A stretch of 45,637 bases of DNA from Anaerolineae bacterium (GCA_016926595.1 JAFGOG010000243.1:1-45637); one strand, 5' to 3'. Positions 24,413 through 34,049 are shown, counted from the stretch's first letter. Numbers and translations: made by a program. The notes: a model not told the origin generated them from the sequence alone.

Positions 24413-25228
24413 CTACACAACGATCCAAGGAAACTCGAGGAGGACGTAGGCCGGCCGGCCATAGTCGCTGCCGACGACGTAGGATTCGACCAGGCCGTGC
24501 GGCGCAGGGATGGACCACCTGCCGCCGCGATGGATGTGGCCGCTGACGACGTGGGTCACTTTGGGGCAGCGGATGATGGCCTGACCCAGAGTGAAGTTGC
24601 CAAAGTAGGCGTTGCCAAAGCTCCAGGCCAGGTCGCCGGGGCGCTGCTCAAGGTTCTCGGTGAAGGGGGGCACATGGGTAACCACCAGGATCTGGCTGAT
24701 CGCTGGGTCGCGGCACAGCTTGTCGAGGCGCGCGTTAAAGGCGTGCAGCACCTGAGCGGCGAATTCCTGGTCGGTGGCGTCCCAGTCCACATAGTTGCCG
24801 TCGTTGTTGAACATGCCCTTGTTGATGAAATAGTCGTGCGGCCGCAACGGCACCGACGGGTCACGGGCGGAATAGTCGTACCAGCCTATTGTGCCGCAGA
24901 TGCCCAGACTGCCCAGGCGAAAGACCTCGCGATCCAGCCAAACAAAGCCGGCCTGGCGGGCAGTCTCCTCGAGCAAGTGCTCCCACAGCGATTGGCTGCT
25001 GTGGTCGCCTGACCAAACGTCGTGGTTGCCGGCGAGGGCCAGCCTGGGGCAACTCAAGCCGGCAAAGAGGCTCAACGCCCGTTGGAAGTTGGCCAGAGGG
25101 TGGCCGATGTCGCCGGCCAGAACCAGGCAATCGGGCCGCTCGCGCTGGACCTGCTGGGCAAAGCGCTCAAGGGCCGGCCTGGAGCGGACGTGGTAATGGA
25201 GATCGGCAGACAGCAGGACCCGGATCAT
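24413..25228 (-). CDS. Calcineurin-like metallophosphoesterase
   Basis: A 271-aa binuclear-metal phosphoesterase. All motifs are present: DLH near residue 9 (SADLHYH), GDIG, GNHD (LALAGNHDVW), VVTHVPP and SGHIHRG. No signal peptide. It hydrolyses phosphomono- or diesters; substrate unknown. The last gene of the leftward run starting at the HD gene; it begins 66 nt after the small membrane protein, and a strong hairpin (25243-25278) lies in that gap. No clear ribosome site precedes ATG 25228. Its stop codon overlaps a short hairpin AGGCC/GGCCT (24401-24414) at the junction with the convergent Nudix gene. Confidence 0.88.
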   Translation of the reverse strand: MIRVLLSADLHYHVRSRPALERFAQQVQRERPDCLVLAGDIGHPLANFQRALSLFAGLSCPRLALAGNHDVWSGDHSSQSLWEHLLEETARQAGFVWLDREVFRLGSLGICGTIGWYDYSARDPSVPLRPHDYFINKGMFNNDGNYVDWDATDQEFAAQVLHAFNARLDKLCRDPAISQILVVTHVPPFTENLEQRPGDLAWSFGNAYFGNFTLGQAIIRCPKVTHVVSGHIHRGGRWSIPAPHGLVESYVVGSDYGRPAYVLLEFPWIVV

Positions 25229-25242
25229 CGGGAAGGGCTGCG

Positions 25243-25278
25243 GGCCCGGTTTCGCGGCTGTGGAGCGGAAACCGGGCC
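25243..25278. terminator. 11-bp perfect hairpin
   Basis: GGCCCGGTTTC (25243-25253) and GAAACCGGGCC (25268-25278) with a 14-nt loop. It lies between the small membrane protein and the phosphoesterase in the direction of transcription. No U-run; it may reduce or process the downstream message. Confidence 0.5.
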
Positions 25279-25294
25279 TGTCACCGCCATGGGG

Positions 25295-25519
25295 CTATAG
25301 GATATCGCCGACCAACACGCCCATCAACCCGGTCATAACGCCCAGGTGGAGCAGCAGGTTGCCGTCGGCGAACAGGAACAGAAGAAAGCTGCCCTGGGAC
25401 CCTTCCGGCACCAGGAGATGGATCGCACACCGGACGACAAGGTTTAGCAGAACGAGCGCCACGCCAGCCAGAACCAGCACTCCGCGCACCGCCGCCAACC
25501 TATCCAAGAATCGGGTCAT
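25295..25519 (-). CDS. Small two-helix membrane protein
   Basis: A 74-aa hydrophobic protein with two predicted membrane helices (about 12-35 and 43-70) and a short basic N-terminus (MTRFLDRLAAVR). No known family recognised. GGAGGGTGAC directly precedes the ATG, a strong ribosome site, and the gene follows the TPR gene by 20 nt, which supports real translation. It may assist the TPR membrane protein, but nothing in the sequence proves this. Confidence 0.65.
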   Translation of the reverse strand: MTRFLDRLAAVRGVLVLAGVALVLLNLVVRCAIHLLVPEGSQGSFLLFLFADGNLLLHLGVMTGLMGVLVGDIL

Positions 25520-25539
25520 GTCACCCTCCGATCGAAGAA

Positions 25540-27168
25540 TCAGTCCGCCTTTTGGTCCTTGCCCAGCGACGGATCCAGCTCTACTGCTTTGTTCAGATCG
25601 CGGCTGGCCTTGTCGTACTCGCCCTTGGAGCCGTAGGCCATACCCCGGCTGTAGTAGGCGATGGCCAAGTTGGGGTTGAGCACCAGCGACCGGTCCAGGT
25701 CGCGGATAGCCTGCTCATAATTGCCCAGCTTTTCATAGGCCGCACCTCGATGGGCGAGGGTCACAGCCAACGCCGGATCGAATTCCAGAGCCCGGTCGAA
25801 GTCTTCGATGGCCCTGCGGTAGTCTCGGACGGCCGCCCGGGCCATACCCCGCGCGTGATAGATTGGGGCGCTCTTGGGCTGAAGCTCGACGGCCCGATCA
25901 TAGTCGGCGAGGGCCAGAGCCTGGTCGCCCATGGCCAGGTAGGCATCTGCCCGGGCGATGTAGGCCGGCGCATGGGAAGGCGCCAACTCGACGGCGCGCG
26001 TCAGGTCGGCCAGGGCTTCGCTGCTCATGTTGAGCTGGCGGCGGATGAGGCCCCGCCGATAAAAGGCCTCGGACCCCTGGGGAAGCAGAACACAGGCCCG
26101 GTCCAGATCGGCCAGCGCCGCTGGCGCATCGCCCAAAGCCGCGCGCGCCGTGCCGCGCGCTATGTAGGCGTCAGCATGCCCGCCGTCAAGCTCCAGGGCT
26201 TTGTTTTGGTCCTGGAACGCTTTGGCGCGATCGCCCTGCCTGGCATAAAGCAAGCCCCGACGGTAATAAGCATCCACAAAAGCCTGGTCTAATCGGATGG
26301 CCCGGCCATAGTCTTCCATGGCCCGCTTGTCTTCGCCAAGATGCTCGCGGCACAGGCCACGATAGAGGTAAACGCGGGGGTCTTCGTCCAGCTTTAGCGC
26401 CCGTTCCAGGTCCTGAATGGCGCCCTGGTGCTGGCCCAGGGCACAACTGACCAGGGCACGGCCGATCAACGCCTCTGGATCGCCAGCCGTCAGGCCGATC
26501 GCCTTGTTGTAGTGGGTCAGCGCCCGCTCGTGCTGGCCCAGGTAGTAACAGGCGCCGCCCATGCGGACCAACTCGTCGGCCCGTTGGCGTACCTGGTTGG
26601 CGCCCTGTCCCCTGCGGACCGAGGCCGAAGTAACCGTCTCGATCCGCTCGAGCTTGGCGAGGATTTGCCGCATCTCACCGCGCAGCTCGGGAGGCAGGTT
26701 GGGCACAACCGGGCCAATGCGCCTGGGATCGGGCAAGCCGCCCTCTTGTCGCAGCCGGTCAAGCTGGGCCCAGAGCTGATCTTTTTCTTCGCGGATGAGG
26801 TCATCGCGCAGCTCGAGCTCGGCTTGGAAGACGTGCTGTTCCTCTTTGGAGAGCGCGATCTGCTGTTCCAAGGTTTTTACTTCGTTGTTGTGGAGCCGTT
26901 CCAGCCGGTCCAGGTGGCGCTCAAAGGCCCCACTCCGCCGCTGAAGGGCAAGGGCTATCAGCAGCTCGACAACCGCCACAATGAATAGCAGGACAACCGA
27001 TCCCCAGCGACCGATGTTCAGATCGACGATCAGGTAGTTGATCCAGGCCTTGACGTAGGCCGAATCGGGTAACAGCCAACTCCACCAGCGCCAGAAGAGC
27101 GCCGCGACGACAACCAGAACCACAACTATGGCTAGAATAATGAACCAAGGCACACGACGTTTTTGCAT
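25540..27168 (-). CDS. TPR-repeat membrane protein
   Basis: A 542-aa protein with two membrane segments (about 7-30 and 56-76), a charged coiled coil (about 77-150) and then roughly ten tetratricopeptide repeats (about 195-535). The repeats show the usual pattern, for example AYYRRGLLYARQGDRAKAF and AYIARADAYLAMGDQALAL, with acidic YDRAVEL-type second helices. TPR arrays are protein-binding scaffolds, here held at the inner membrane on the cytoplasmic side. The DNA of the repeats has diverged, so they are not recent duplications. GGAGGGG lies 8 nt before the ATG; the gene starts 22 nt after hflX. Partner unknown. Confidence 0.88.
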   Translation of the reverse strand: MQKRRVPWFIILAIVVVLVVVAALFWRWWSWLLPDSAYVKAWINYLIVDLNIGRWGSVVLLFIVAVVELLIALALQRRSGAFERHLDRLERLHNNEVKTLEQQIALSKEEQHVFQAELELRDDLIREEKDQLWAQLDRLRQEGGLPDPRRIGPVVPNLPPELRGEMRQILAKLERIETVTSASVRRGQGANQVRQRADELVRMGGACYYLGQHERALTHYNKAIGLTAGDPEALIGRALVSCALGQHQGAIQDLERALKLDEDPRVYLYRGLCREHLGEDKRAMEDYGRAIRLDQAFVDAYYRRGLLYARQGDRAKAFQDQNKALELDGGHADAYIARGTARAALGDAPAALADLDRACVLLPQGSEAFYRRGLIRRQLNMSSEALADLTRAVELAPSHAPAYIARADAYLAMGDQALALADYDRAVELQPKSAPIYHARGMARAAVRDYRRAIEDFDRALEFDPALAVTLAHRGAAYEKLGNYEQAIRDLDRSLVLNPNLAIAYYSRGMAYGSKGEYDKASRDLNKAVELDPSLGKDQKAD

Positions 27169-27190
27169 GGTTAGCGCCCCTCCAACCTGC

Positions 27191-28483
27191 TTAGATGATA
27201 AATGGCCGGAACTGCTCGAACCACCGGCGTGATAAATGCCCCTGTAACCTAGTACCCTTGGCGCTGTGCGACTCTTTTACAACTGTACCATGCTCATGGA
27301 AAAGGGCCACAAGGTCGCCCCGGGCATAAGGAACCCGGACGGTGAGGTATACCAGGCCAGCAGCGAGGATCTGCTCGATCCTTTCCAGTAGATCAGCCAT
27401 GCCGGTCCCGGCAGCAGCGGAGATCGGCACACTGTCTGGAAAATCGCGACAACCGGAGGGGATCAGGGCCGGATCAGACAACCGGTCGATCTTGTTGAGG
27501 GCGACAATGATCGGCCGGTCCGCCGCTCCCAGGTCAGCCAATGTCTGGGCGACCGTTTCAGCCTGGCGGCAGGCGTTCGGGTGGGTGATGTCCACGACAT
27601 GCAGGAGAAGATCCGCTTCATTGATCTCCTCCAAGGTGGCTCGGAAGGCGGCCACCAGGTCGGTGGGCAGTTTCTGGATAAAGCCAACGGTGTCGGAAAA
27701 AAGAACTTCACGGCCGCTTGGCAGGGTCACCCGCCGCGTGGTCGGATCCAAGGTGGCAAAGAGCTTGTCTTCGACCAGCACGTCAGCCCCAGACAACGCA
27801 TTGAGCAGCGTCGATTTGCCGGCGTTGGTATAGCCGACGATGGCCACGACCGGCACGGCGGCCCGCTCGCGCTGCTTGCGGTGCAGCCGGCGGTGACGCC
27901 GGACCCCTTCCAGATCGGCCTTGATCTGGGCTATGCGCCGGCCGATCTCGCGCCGGTCCACTTCGAGCTGGGTCTCACCCGGGCCGCGCAACCCCACACC
28001 CGCGGCTCCGCCCCGGGCCGCTCCACCGCCAGCCTGCCGGGCCAGGTGGGTCCAGGCCCGGGTCAGACGCGGCAGCCGGTACTGGTATTGAGCCAGCTCT
28101 ACCTGAAGCTGGCCCTCTCGCGTCCGGGCGTGTTGGGCAAAGATGTCCAGGATCAAACTGGTGCGATCGATCACCCGTACCTGGTCTCCAAACGCTTTTT
28201 CCAAGTTTCGCAACTGGCGTGACGAGAGCTCCTCGTCAAAGACGACGAGGTCAAAACTCAGATCGTCACGCAGGTCGAGCAGCTCAGCGACCTTGCCCGA
28301 ACCAACAAGCGTGGCCGGGTCAAAACGATCCACCCGCTGCCACGTTTGCCCGGCGACGTCGAGGCCAGCAGTTTGGGCGAGCTGGCCCAACTCGGCCAGC
28401 GAGTCCTCGATCTGCCAGCCATCCCTTTGGCCTTTGAGCTGCGCCCCGACTAACAACACCCGTTCGGGTGCAGTCCCAACCAT
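27191..28483 (-). CDS. hflX: Ribosome-associated GTPase HflX
   Basis: A 430-aa GTPase that binds the 50S subunit and rescues or splits stalled ribosomes. The N-terminal HflX domain ([45 protein letters not shown], and the Gly-rich linker before [12 protein letters not shown]) is followed by the G domain: G1 [10 protein letters not shown]3 DTVGF, G4 NKID. The start is uncertain: GTG at 28507 overlaps its own Shine-Dalgarno (GGGAGG), while ATG at 28483 begins [13 protein letters not shown], which fits the family but lacks a well-spaced site. The gene follows the aminotransferase within 8-32 nt and is part of the leftward run. Confidence 0.95.
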   Translation of the reverse strand: MVGTAPERVLLVGAQLKGQRDGWQIEDSLAELGQLAQTAGLDVAGQTWQRVDRFDPATLVGSGKVAELLDLRDDLSFDLVVFDEELSSRQLRNLEKAFGDQVRVIDRTSLILDIFAQHARTREGQLQVELAQYQYRLPRLTRAWTHLARQAGGGAARGGAAGVGLRGPGETQLEVDRREIGRRIAQIKADLEGVRRHRRLHRKQRERAAVPVVAIVGYTNAGKSTLLNALSGADVLVEDKLFATLDPTTRRVTLPSGREVLFSDTVGFIQKLPTDLVAAFRATLEEINEADLLLHVVDITHPNACRQAETVAQTLADLGAADRPIIVALNKIDRLSDPALIPSGCRDFPDSVPISAAAGTGMADLLERIEQILAAGLVYLTVRVPYARGDLVALFHEHGTVVKESHSAKGTRLQGHLSRRWFEQFRPFII

Positions 28484-28515
28484 GAACGAACCGCGCGAGA
28501 TACCCACCTCCCGGC

Positions 28516-29679
28516 CTAGAATGCAACCTGCTTCCAGCGCCGCATCGCCTCGCGAATGCGGCCGGTGTCCATGCCGAGTGAGATGCGGACATAGCCTTCG
28601 CCATGATCGCCAAAGACTGTGCCGGGTGTGACGCTGATACCCGCTTCGTCCAGGAGCCGGACGGCATATTGCCCGGAGGTAAGGCCGGTCGGCGTTTTGG
28701 CCCAGACGTAGAGGCTGGCGACCGGCTTGTCGGCCTGGATATTCATGTCATGCAAGGCGCTCAGGATGATGTCACGCCGCTCGCGGTAGATCGCATTGCG
28801 CTCATCGAGCCAGGATTGATCGCCGGTAAGCACCAGCACCGAAGCATCCTGGATCGGCCGGAAGATGCCCGAATCGATGTTCGTCTTGGTCCTGGCCAGG
28901 GCATCGACCGCGACGGCGTTGCCCACGGCCATGCCGACCCGCCAACCGGCCATGTTGTAGGTTTTGGACAGCGAATTGAACTCGAGGGTAACATCCATGG
29001 CACCGGGTATCTGCAAAAGGCTAGGCGCCCGATACTCTTCGAAGGTCACGTCGCAGTAGGGGTTGTCGTGGCAGATCAGCAAGTCGTAACGCCGGGCAAA
29101 GGCCACTGCACGCTCAAAGAACTCGAGCGACGCGGTCGCCCCGGTGGGGTTGTTGGGGTAGTTCAGCCAGAGGATCGTGGCCGAACGAACCACGTCGACA
29201 GGAATGGCTTCTAGATCAGGCAGGAATTGATCGTGCTCGTACAGGGGGATAGCAACCGGTCTGCCGCCAGCCAGCAGCGTCCCCAGGGTGTATGTTGGAT
29301 AACCGGGGTCTGGCACCAGGGCCACCTGGCCCGGATCGACAAAAGCCAAGGCGGCATTAGCGATCCCTTCCTTGGAGCCGATCAGGGCGACTATTTCTTT
29401 GTCGGGGTCCAGCTTGACGCCGAAACGCCGCTCGTAATAGACGGCGACTGCCCGACGAAACTCTGGTGTGCCATAGTAGCCGGCATAGCCGTGATGGGAT
29501 GGCTCCTGGGCGGAGCGATACATGGCTTGGATAACAAAATCAGGAGGCGGGAGATCGGGGCTGCCGATGTCCAGCCGGATGATGTCCTTGCCCTGTGCTT
29601 TCAACTCGCGCAGCCGGCGCTCCAGGCCAGCAAAAGGATAAGGGGGCAGGTTCTTGACGCGACCAGCGATCTTGATCAT
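28516..29679 (-). CDS. dapL: LL-diaminopimelate aminotransferase-like enzyme
   Basis: Fold-type I PLP aminotransferase (387 aa). SPDLPPPDFVIQAM, GYYGTPEFRRAVA, GSKEGIANA, PDPGYPTY, NYPNNPTGA, HDNPYCDVTF and the PLP lysine at 239 in SLSKTYNMAGWRVG are all present. The SKTYNMAGWR block and HDNPYCD favour the DapL group, which makes LL-diaminopimelate for lysine and cell wall; DapL is common in Chloroflexota. Other class I/II transaminases share these blocks, so the substrate is inference. ATG 29679 follows the kinase stop with no gap, and AAAGAGGAG lies upstream, implying coupling. Confidence 0.82.
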   Translation of the reverse strand: MIKIAGRVKNLPPYPFAGLERRLRELKAQGKDIIRLDIGSPDLPPPDFVIQAMYRSAQEPSHHGYAGYYGTPEFRRAVAVYYERRFGVKLDPDKEIVALIGSKEGIANAALAFVDPGQVALVPDPGYPTYTLGTLLAGGRPVAIPLYEHDQFLPDLEAIPVDVVRSATILWLNYPNNPTGATASLEFFERAVAFARRYDLLICHDNPYCDVTFEEYRAPSLLQIPGAMDVTLEFNSLSKTYNMAGWRVGMAVGNAVAVDALARTKTNIDSGIFRPIQDASVLVLTGDQSWLDERNAIYRERRDIILSALHDMNIQADKPVASLYVWAKTPTGLTSGQYAVRLLDEAGISVTPGTVFGDHGEGYVRISLGMDTGRIREAMRRWKQVAF

Positions 29680-31614
29680 TTACAATTGGGCTCCTCTTTG
29701 TGTGTCATGTTTCAGGGCAGGCTCTGATTTCAGGACCCGGCCCGCATCGTCATTGCCTCCGGAGGCCTGACCAGGAGAGGCGCTCGCCTGGAACTCGCCC
29801 CAGGTGGGGCGGATGGGCAACAGAACGTGAAAGTGACTGCCCGGGCAGGTCTCGGCGTTGTAGCCCTTGCTTTCAACATAGATCCGCCCGCCGTGGGCAT
29901 CAACGATCCCTTTGGCGATGGCCAGGCCCAGCCCCGGCCCACCACCCATGAACCTGGTCTTGCTCGTGGAATGCAGCTCGGGACCTTCGGTACGGTAGAA
30001 CTTGTCAAAAATGCGATTCTGATCCTCGATGTTGATGCCCACACCGGTATCGGACACGATCACTTCGACGCCAACAGGCTGCTCGCCGGTGACCGTCAGC
30101 AGGCGGGCGGTGATGTCGATGCTCCCGCCGTCGGGCGTGTACTTGACCGCGTTGCCGATCAAGTTGACAAATACCTGGTGCAGACGAAGGGCGTCGGCCT
30201 CGATCGGCGGCACACCAGCCAGGTCGTGCATCTGGATCGTCTGTTTCCGCCCCTGGGTGGCAGGAAGCAGATCCGCACAGGCCATCTCGACTACATTCGA
30301 CAACAGGGTCGGCTCGAGGTTGAGCATCAACACCTCGGTATCGATAAGCGCCACGTCGATAATGTCCTCGATCAGCGCCCGGAGCCGGCCGGTCCCTTTG
30401 ATAATTCCCGACACTACCGAGTCTAAGGACTGGGCGTTGAGCTCCTGGGTGCCGCCATCGGTCAGCATCTCAGCATAGCCTTGGATCAAGGTCAGGGGCG
30501 TTTTGAGCTCATGGGCAGCAATGGTGATAAAGTCGGACTTTTTCTTGTCCAGCCTGGCCAATTCCTGGTTCAGATCAGCCAGCTCTCTGGTACGCTCCTC
30601 TACTCGCTGCTCCAGCTCCTGGTTAAAGCGGACCAAGCGCTCGTACAAGCGCGTGTTGCGCAGGGCTACGGTCGTCTGGTCCGCAACCGATTGGACCGTC
30701 TCGATCACGGCCATCTCCAGGGGTTGGTTGCGCGCCAAACTGTCGACGGTGATGACGCCCAACGGTCTGTCTTCCCCTTCGAGAGGAACGACTAACAGAG
30801 CGCGTTGGGGAAAAAGGGGGGCCAGGATTTCGTCACCAGTATCGGCGGCAGGCAGTGCCTGCAGCTTGCCGGTCTTGAAAGCACGGGTCACCGCCGAGCG
30901 CTCTTCGCTCACCGGCAAGTAGGCGCGCTGTAGCCGTTCGCTATCGATCCCACGGGCCAGGATAACCGACAACTCGTAAATCTCTTCATCCGCCAGCCAG
31001 ATGGCACAGCGGTCGATCTGGGGCATGGTGACGAGGTTCTCAGCAACCGCAGCCAGGACCTGTTTCAGATCCAAGGTCGAGCTGATGGCCCGGGAGATGT
31101 TGTACAGGATGCGGAGGCGGGACATGGCCCTGTCCGTTTCCTCGGTGGAAATGGCCAAGCGGCGCATCATGAATTCCGCCTCTGACACCCTGGCCGACAA
31201 CTGATCGCGGCTGGCCCGCGTGTGGGCACCCATGAGCAGACGAAGACAGTGGTCGAACATGGCGTCCAAGACGCGCATCACGCCTGCCGCTTCATCGGCT
31301 GTGGAGGATTGGGCCAACTCGGTCCACAGCAGCTCTTTCAACAAGGCAAAGATATCCAACGTGTCGTCAAGCTGGTACTCGTCCTGCACCCGGCTGGCAG
31401 CGATGCGATCTGTCACCGGCAGCAGCCGGCCAGGATCGTCCTCCTGCACCGCCACGGTAAAGGCGTGGTAAAAGCCGGAGAAGAATTGCCTTTCAAGCTC
31501 CTTAGTCGTCAGCTCGCGATCACGATCGCCCCCTCGCGATCGTACCAGCTTGATCCAGGCGGGGACCACAATGCGTTCGTTCTGACGTAACCAGGCTGCA
31601 GCTTTGTCTCTCAT
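29680..31614 (-). CDS. GAF-domain sensor histidine kinase
   Basis: A 644-aa cytoplasmic hybrid-free histidine kinase with no membrane segment. The N-terminal helical region (about 1-160) resembles RsbR/RGS-like sensor domains. A GAF domain follows (about 180-320), then a coiled coil (325-358), the HisKA domain with His368 in AAHELKTPL, and the HATPase with N box NLIGNAVKYTP (Asn488), G1 DTGVGI and G2 GGGPGLGLAIAKG. The GAF domain probably senses a small ligand or redox state. Its ATG overlaps the stop of the M28 gene (ATGA). The single-domain response regulator two genes upstream is the obvious partner. Confidence 0.92.
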   Translation of the reverse strand: MRDKAAAWLRQNERIVVPAWIKLVRSRGGDRDRELTTKELERQFFSGFYHAFTVAVQEDDPGRLLPVTDRIAASRVQDEYQLDDTLDIFALLKELLWTELAQSSTADEAAGVMRVLDAMFDHCLRLLMGAHTRASRDQLSARVSEAEFMMRRLAISTEETDRAMSRLRILYNISRAISSTLDLKQVLAAVAENLVTMPQIDRCAIWLADEEIYELSVILARGIDSERLQRAYLPVSEERSAVTRAFKTGKLQALPAADTGDEILAPLFPQRALLVVPLEGEDRPLGVITVDSLARNQPLEMAVIETVQSVADQTTVALRNTRLYERLVRFNQELEQRVEERTRELADLNQELARLDKKKSDFITIAAHELKTPLTLIQGYAEMLTDGGTQELNAQSLDSVVSGIIKGTGRLRALIEDIIDVALIDTEVLMLNLEPTLLSNVVEMACADLLPATQGRKQTIQMHDLAGVPPIEADALRLHQVFVNLIGNAVKYTPDGGSIDITARLLTVTGEQPVGVEVIVSDTGVGINIEDQNRIFDKFYRTEGPELHSTSKTRFMGGGPGLGLAIAKGIVDAHGGRIYVESKGYNAETCPGSHFHVLLPIRPTWGEFQASASPGQASGGNDDAGRVLKSEPALKHDTQRGAQL

Positions 31615-32459
31615 TGTTCCAAGTACACTTCCATAACCCGACCAATGCGTTCCAGGCTCTCGGCGCTGATTTGATCCAAGGTATCGCCAGCGGTGTGCCA
31701 GGCCGGATAGTCGAAATCGATCACGTCTGCCGCCGGCAGGCCAAGCGCAGCGAATGGCATATGGTCGTCAATGATAGACCACTTGACCTGTGGGATGAAC
31801 TGGTCCTGGTATCCCAGGCTGGCGGCAATTTCCCACAGGGCGATAAGCAGGTCAGGATCGGAGTTGCGCTCGTAATAGAACTGCTGATCCCGGTCGCCTA
31901 CCATGTCCAGGACGATGACGGCCTGGGGTGTAACGGTCAGGTTCTGGGCCATGTAGGACGCCCCGACCGAAAAAGGCCAGCCTTCCAGGTTGCCACGATC
32001 CTCTGCGTCAAAAAAGGTGAGCCAGACCTCGTTGGGCAGCGCCGTCTTGTCCAGCACGCGCGCCAGCTCGAGCAGGACGGCCACCCCACTGGCTCCATCG
32101 TTGGCTCCCAGAATCCACTGGTCGGGGTTGACCGGATCGAGGTCGGCATGAGGCCGCGTGTCGTAATGCGCCCCAACGATGATCACCGGTCCTGCACCAG
32201 CGCGGCCGACGATGTTGCGCAACTTGACACCCTGGAACTCGGTGATCTGCGATTCGGTGTCCCAACCCAACTCGTCAAGACGCTCGATGATATAATCGCC
32301 AGTCGCCCACCCAGCCTCGGAGCCGGTCGGGCGAGGGCCCAGGGCCGTTTGGGCCACAGCCTGCCGGTACGCCTCCTCACCGCTGAAGGTGAGCGGCGCG
32401 CTGCCGCAACTCGCCAACAGAGCAACAACGAACAGGATGAATGGCAGTCTGTTTCTCAC
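31611..32459 (-). CDS. M28-family lipoprotein (glutaminyl-cyclase-like)
   Basis: A 282-aa exported lipoprotein: hydrophobic signal and lipobox LLASC (Cys18). The M28 metallopeptidase core has GAHYDTRP (His98), ANDGASG (Asp121), FFDAED (Glu153), VLDMVGD, IIDDHMPF and a final His255 in YPAWHTAGDT. The DDHMPF and FDYPAWHT blocks resemble glutaminyl-peptide cyclotransferase members of the M28 fold more than true aminopeptidases, so it may form pyroglutamate on exported proteins; this is inference. GTG start with GGAGG 4 nt before it; ATG one base upstream is out of frame. It sits between a response regulator and a histidine kinase. Confidence 0.85.
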   Translation of the reverse strand: MRNRLPFILFVVALLASCGSAPLTFSGEEAYRQAVAQTALGPRPTGSEAGWATGDYIIERLDELGWDTESQITEFQGVKLRNIVGRAGAGPVIIVGAHYDTRPHADLDPVNPDQWILGANDGASGVAVLLELARVLDKTALPNEVWLTFFDAEDRGNLEGWPFSVGASYMAQNLTVTPQAVIVLDMVGDRDQQFYYERNSDPDLLIALWEIAASLGYQDQFIPQVKWSIIDDHMPFAALGLPAADVIDFDYPAWHTAGDTLDQISAESLERIGRVMEVYLEQ

Positions 32460-32479
32460 ATGGCCTCCAACTGTGGGCG

Positions 32480-32869
32480 CTAGGTGGAGGCTGGCGACAG
32501 GGCGAGCACCCGCTCGACGCTGGCGACCAGGTCCTTTGGGCCGAAAGGCTTGGTGATATAATCATCTACGCCGGCGATCTGCAAACCCAATACCCGATCA
32601 ATCCCCTGCGCCTTGGCCGTCACGACCACCACCGGGATCTTTTTCAGATCGTCACTGGCCCTCAACTGCCTGAACACCTCCCACCCGTCCAGGTCAGGCA
32701 TCATCAGATCGAGTAGTATCAGGTCAGGAGGATTACGCCGTATGATTTCCAGCCCTTGCTTCCCTCCGATTGCTCCCTCGACCTCAAACCCCCGCCGTTC
32801 CAGGATCAGGCGGATCAGCTCGATCATCTCGAGATGATCTTCGATGCATAGGATCCGTCGCTTGGTCAC
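32480..32869 (-). CDS. Single-domain response regulator
   Basis: A 129-aa CheY-like receiver with no output domain. The acidic pocket ED (10-11), phospho-acceptor Asp54 in LLDLMMPD, Thr84 and Lys107 (YITKPF) are all present, so it should be phosphorylatable. It probably signals by protein contact. GTG start with GGAGG upstream. It lies 20 nt before the M28 gene and two genes before the GAF kinase; the kinase is the likely donor. Confidence 0.93.
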   Translation of the reverse strand: MTKRRILCIEDHLEMIELIRLILERRGFEVEGAIGGKQGLEIIRRNPPDLILLDLMMPDLDGWEVFRQLRASDDLKKIPVVVVTAKAQGIDRVLGLQIAGVDDYITKPFGPKDLVASVERVLALSPAST

Positions 32870-32881
32870 AACTTGCCTCCC

Positions 32882-32904
32882 GGCTGCGGCGATCGACCGC
32901 AGCC
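32882..32904. repeat. Hairpin between butyrate kinase and regulator
   Basis: GGCTGCGG (32882-32889), loop CGATCGA, CCGCAGCC (32897-32904). In the leftward transcript it stands just upstream of the response-regulator ribosome site; it could affect its translation or mark processing. Confidence 0.55.
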
Positions 32905-32917
32905 TCGATCCGAGCCT

Positions 32918-34006
32918 CTAATACTGACGGGCTGCCTCTTCACCGCGGAACACGCGCAAGGCGCCTTGGGCCAGAGCCAGCATCTCGTCTTCCCCAGGAT
33001 AGACGAGGATCGGCGCGATCCAGCCAACTCGCTCTCGGATCCAGCTCAGCAGCATTTCCGAGTGGGCTATGCCGCCAGTTATGACGACGGCATCCACTTT
33101 CCCCTTGAGAACAGTAGCCATGGTCCCAATCTCTTTGGCGATCTGGTAGGCCATTGCCTCGTAGATCAGGCGGGCATGGTCATCACCGGCGTTGATCCGC
33201 CGCTCAACCTCAACAGCGTTGTTGGTGCCGAGGTGAGCCACCAATCCGCCCTTACCGGCCAGCTTCTTAAACATCTGCTCGTAGGTGAGGTTCAGCCCTT
33301 CGTAGGGATGGACTCCGAAGCAGAGCCGCACCACGTCGCCAACGGGCAGACCCCCAGACCGCTCAGGGGCAAACGGGCCGGTGCCATCCAAGGCCTGGTT
33401 GACATCCACCATCCGCCCTTGGCGGTGGGCTGTTACTGAAATCCCGCCGCCCAGGTGAACGACGACCAGGTTCAACTCGGGATAAGGCCGACCCAGGTCT
33501 TGGGCCGCCCGCCGCGCGGCCGATTTTAGATTCAAGGCATGAGAAAGGCTCTTGCGCTCGATCTCGGGCAGGCCAGAGATGCGCGCCAGGTCGTCAAACT
33601 CGTCCACAGCTACCGGATCGACGATAAACGCCGGCACACCCACACGCCCGGCAATGTCGCGGGCCAGTATTCCCCCGAGGTTAGAGGCATGCTCCCGTTC
33701 CTTGTTCCGGTTGCTCAGCTCGGCGATCATCTTGTCGTTCACCTGGTAGGTGCCGCTGGGGATGGGCCGCAGCACTCCGCCCCGGCCGACAACCGCCGAC
33801 AGGGAATCGAGGGGGATCTGCTTCTCCTGCAACAGGCTGAGCACAGCTTGAAGCCGAAAGTCATACTGATCGAGGATGTTGGGAAAGGCGGTGATCTCCT
33901 GGCTGGGGTGGCGCAACGTTTCGACGAACAGCGGTTGCTCGTCGTCGTAAACGGCGATCTTGGTAGAGGTCGAGCCAGGGTTGATGACCAGCAGACGGTA
34001 TGTCAT
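32918..34006 (-). CDS. buk: Butyrate kinase
   Basis: A 362-aa acetokinase-family (ASKHA) enzyme that interconverts butyryl phosphate and butyrate with ATP. The N-terminal INPGSTSTKIAVY, the RGGVLRPIPSGTY block, NREREH-like NKEREHASNLGG, HLGGGISVTAH and the C-terminal ITGGIAHSE are characteristic; length fits buk rather than acetate kinase. Branched acids such as isobutyrate are possible substrates. A phosphotransbutyrylase gene is not in the window. It has its own promoter (34050-34078) as well as readthrough from the HD gene. GAGG lies 4 nt before the ATG. Confidence 0.92.
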   Translation of the reverse strand: MTYRLLVINPGSTSTKIAVYDDEQPLFVETLRHPSQEITAFPNILDQYDFRLQAVLSLLQEKQIPLDSLSAVVGRGGVLRPIPSGTYQVNDKMIAELSNRNKEREHASNLGGILARDIAGRVGVPAFIVDPVAVDEFDDLARISGLPEIERKSLSHALNLKSAARRAAQDLGRPYPELNLVVVHLGGGISVTAHRQGRMVDVNQALDGTGPFAPERSGGLPVGDVVRLCFGVHPYEGLNLTYEQMFKKLAGKGGLVAHLGTNNAVEVERRINAGDDHARLIYEAMAYQIAKEIGTMATVLKGKVDAVVITGGIAHSEMLLSWIRERVGWIAPILVYPGEDEMLALAQGALRVFRGEEAARQY

Positions 34007-34049
34007 ATAGCCTCTGCTCCGCGACTACTAGCGATTTTCATACAGGCAG

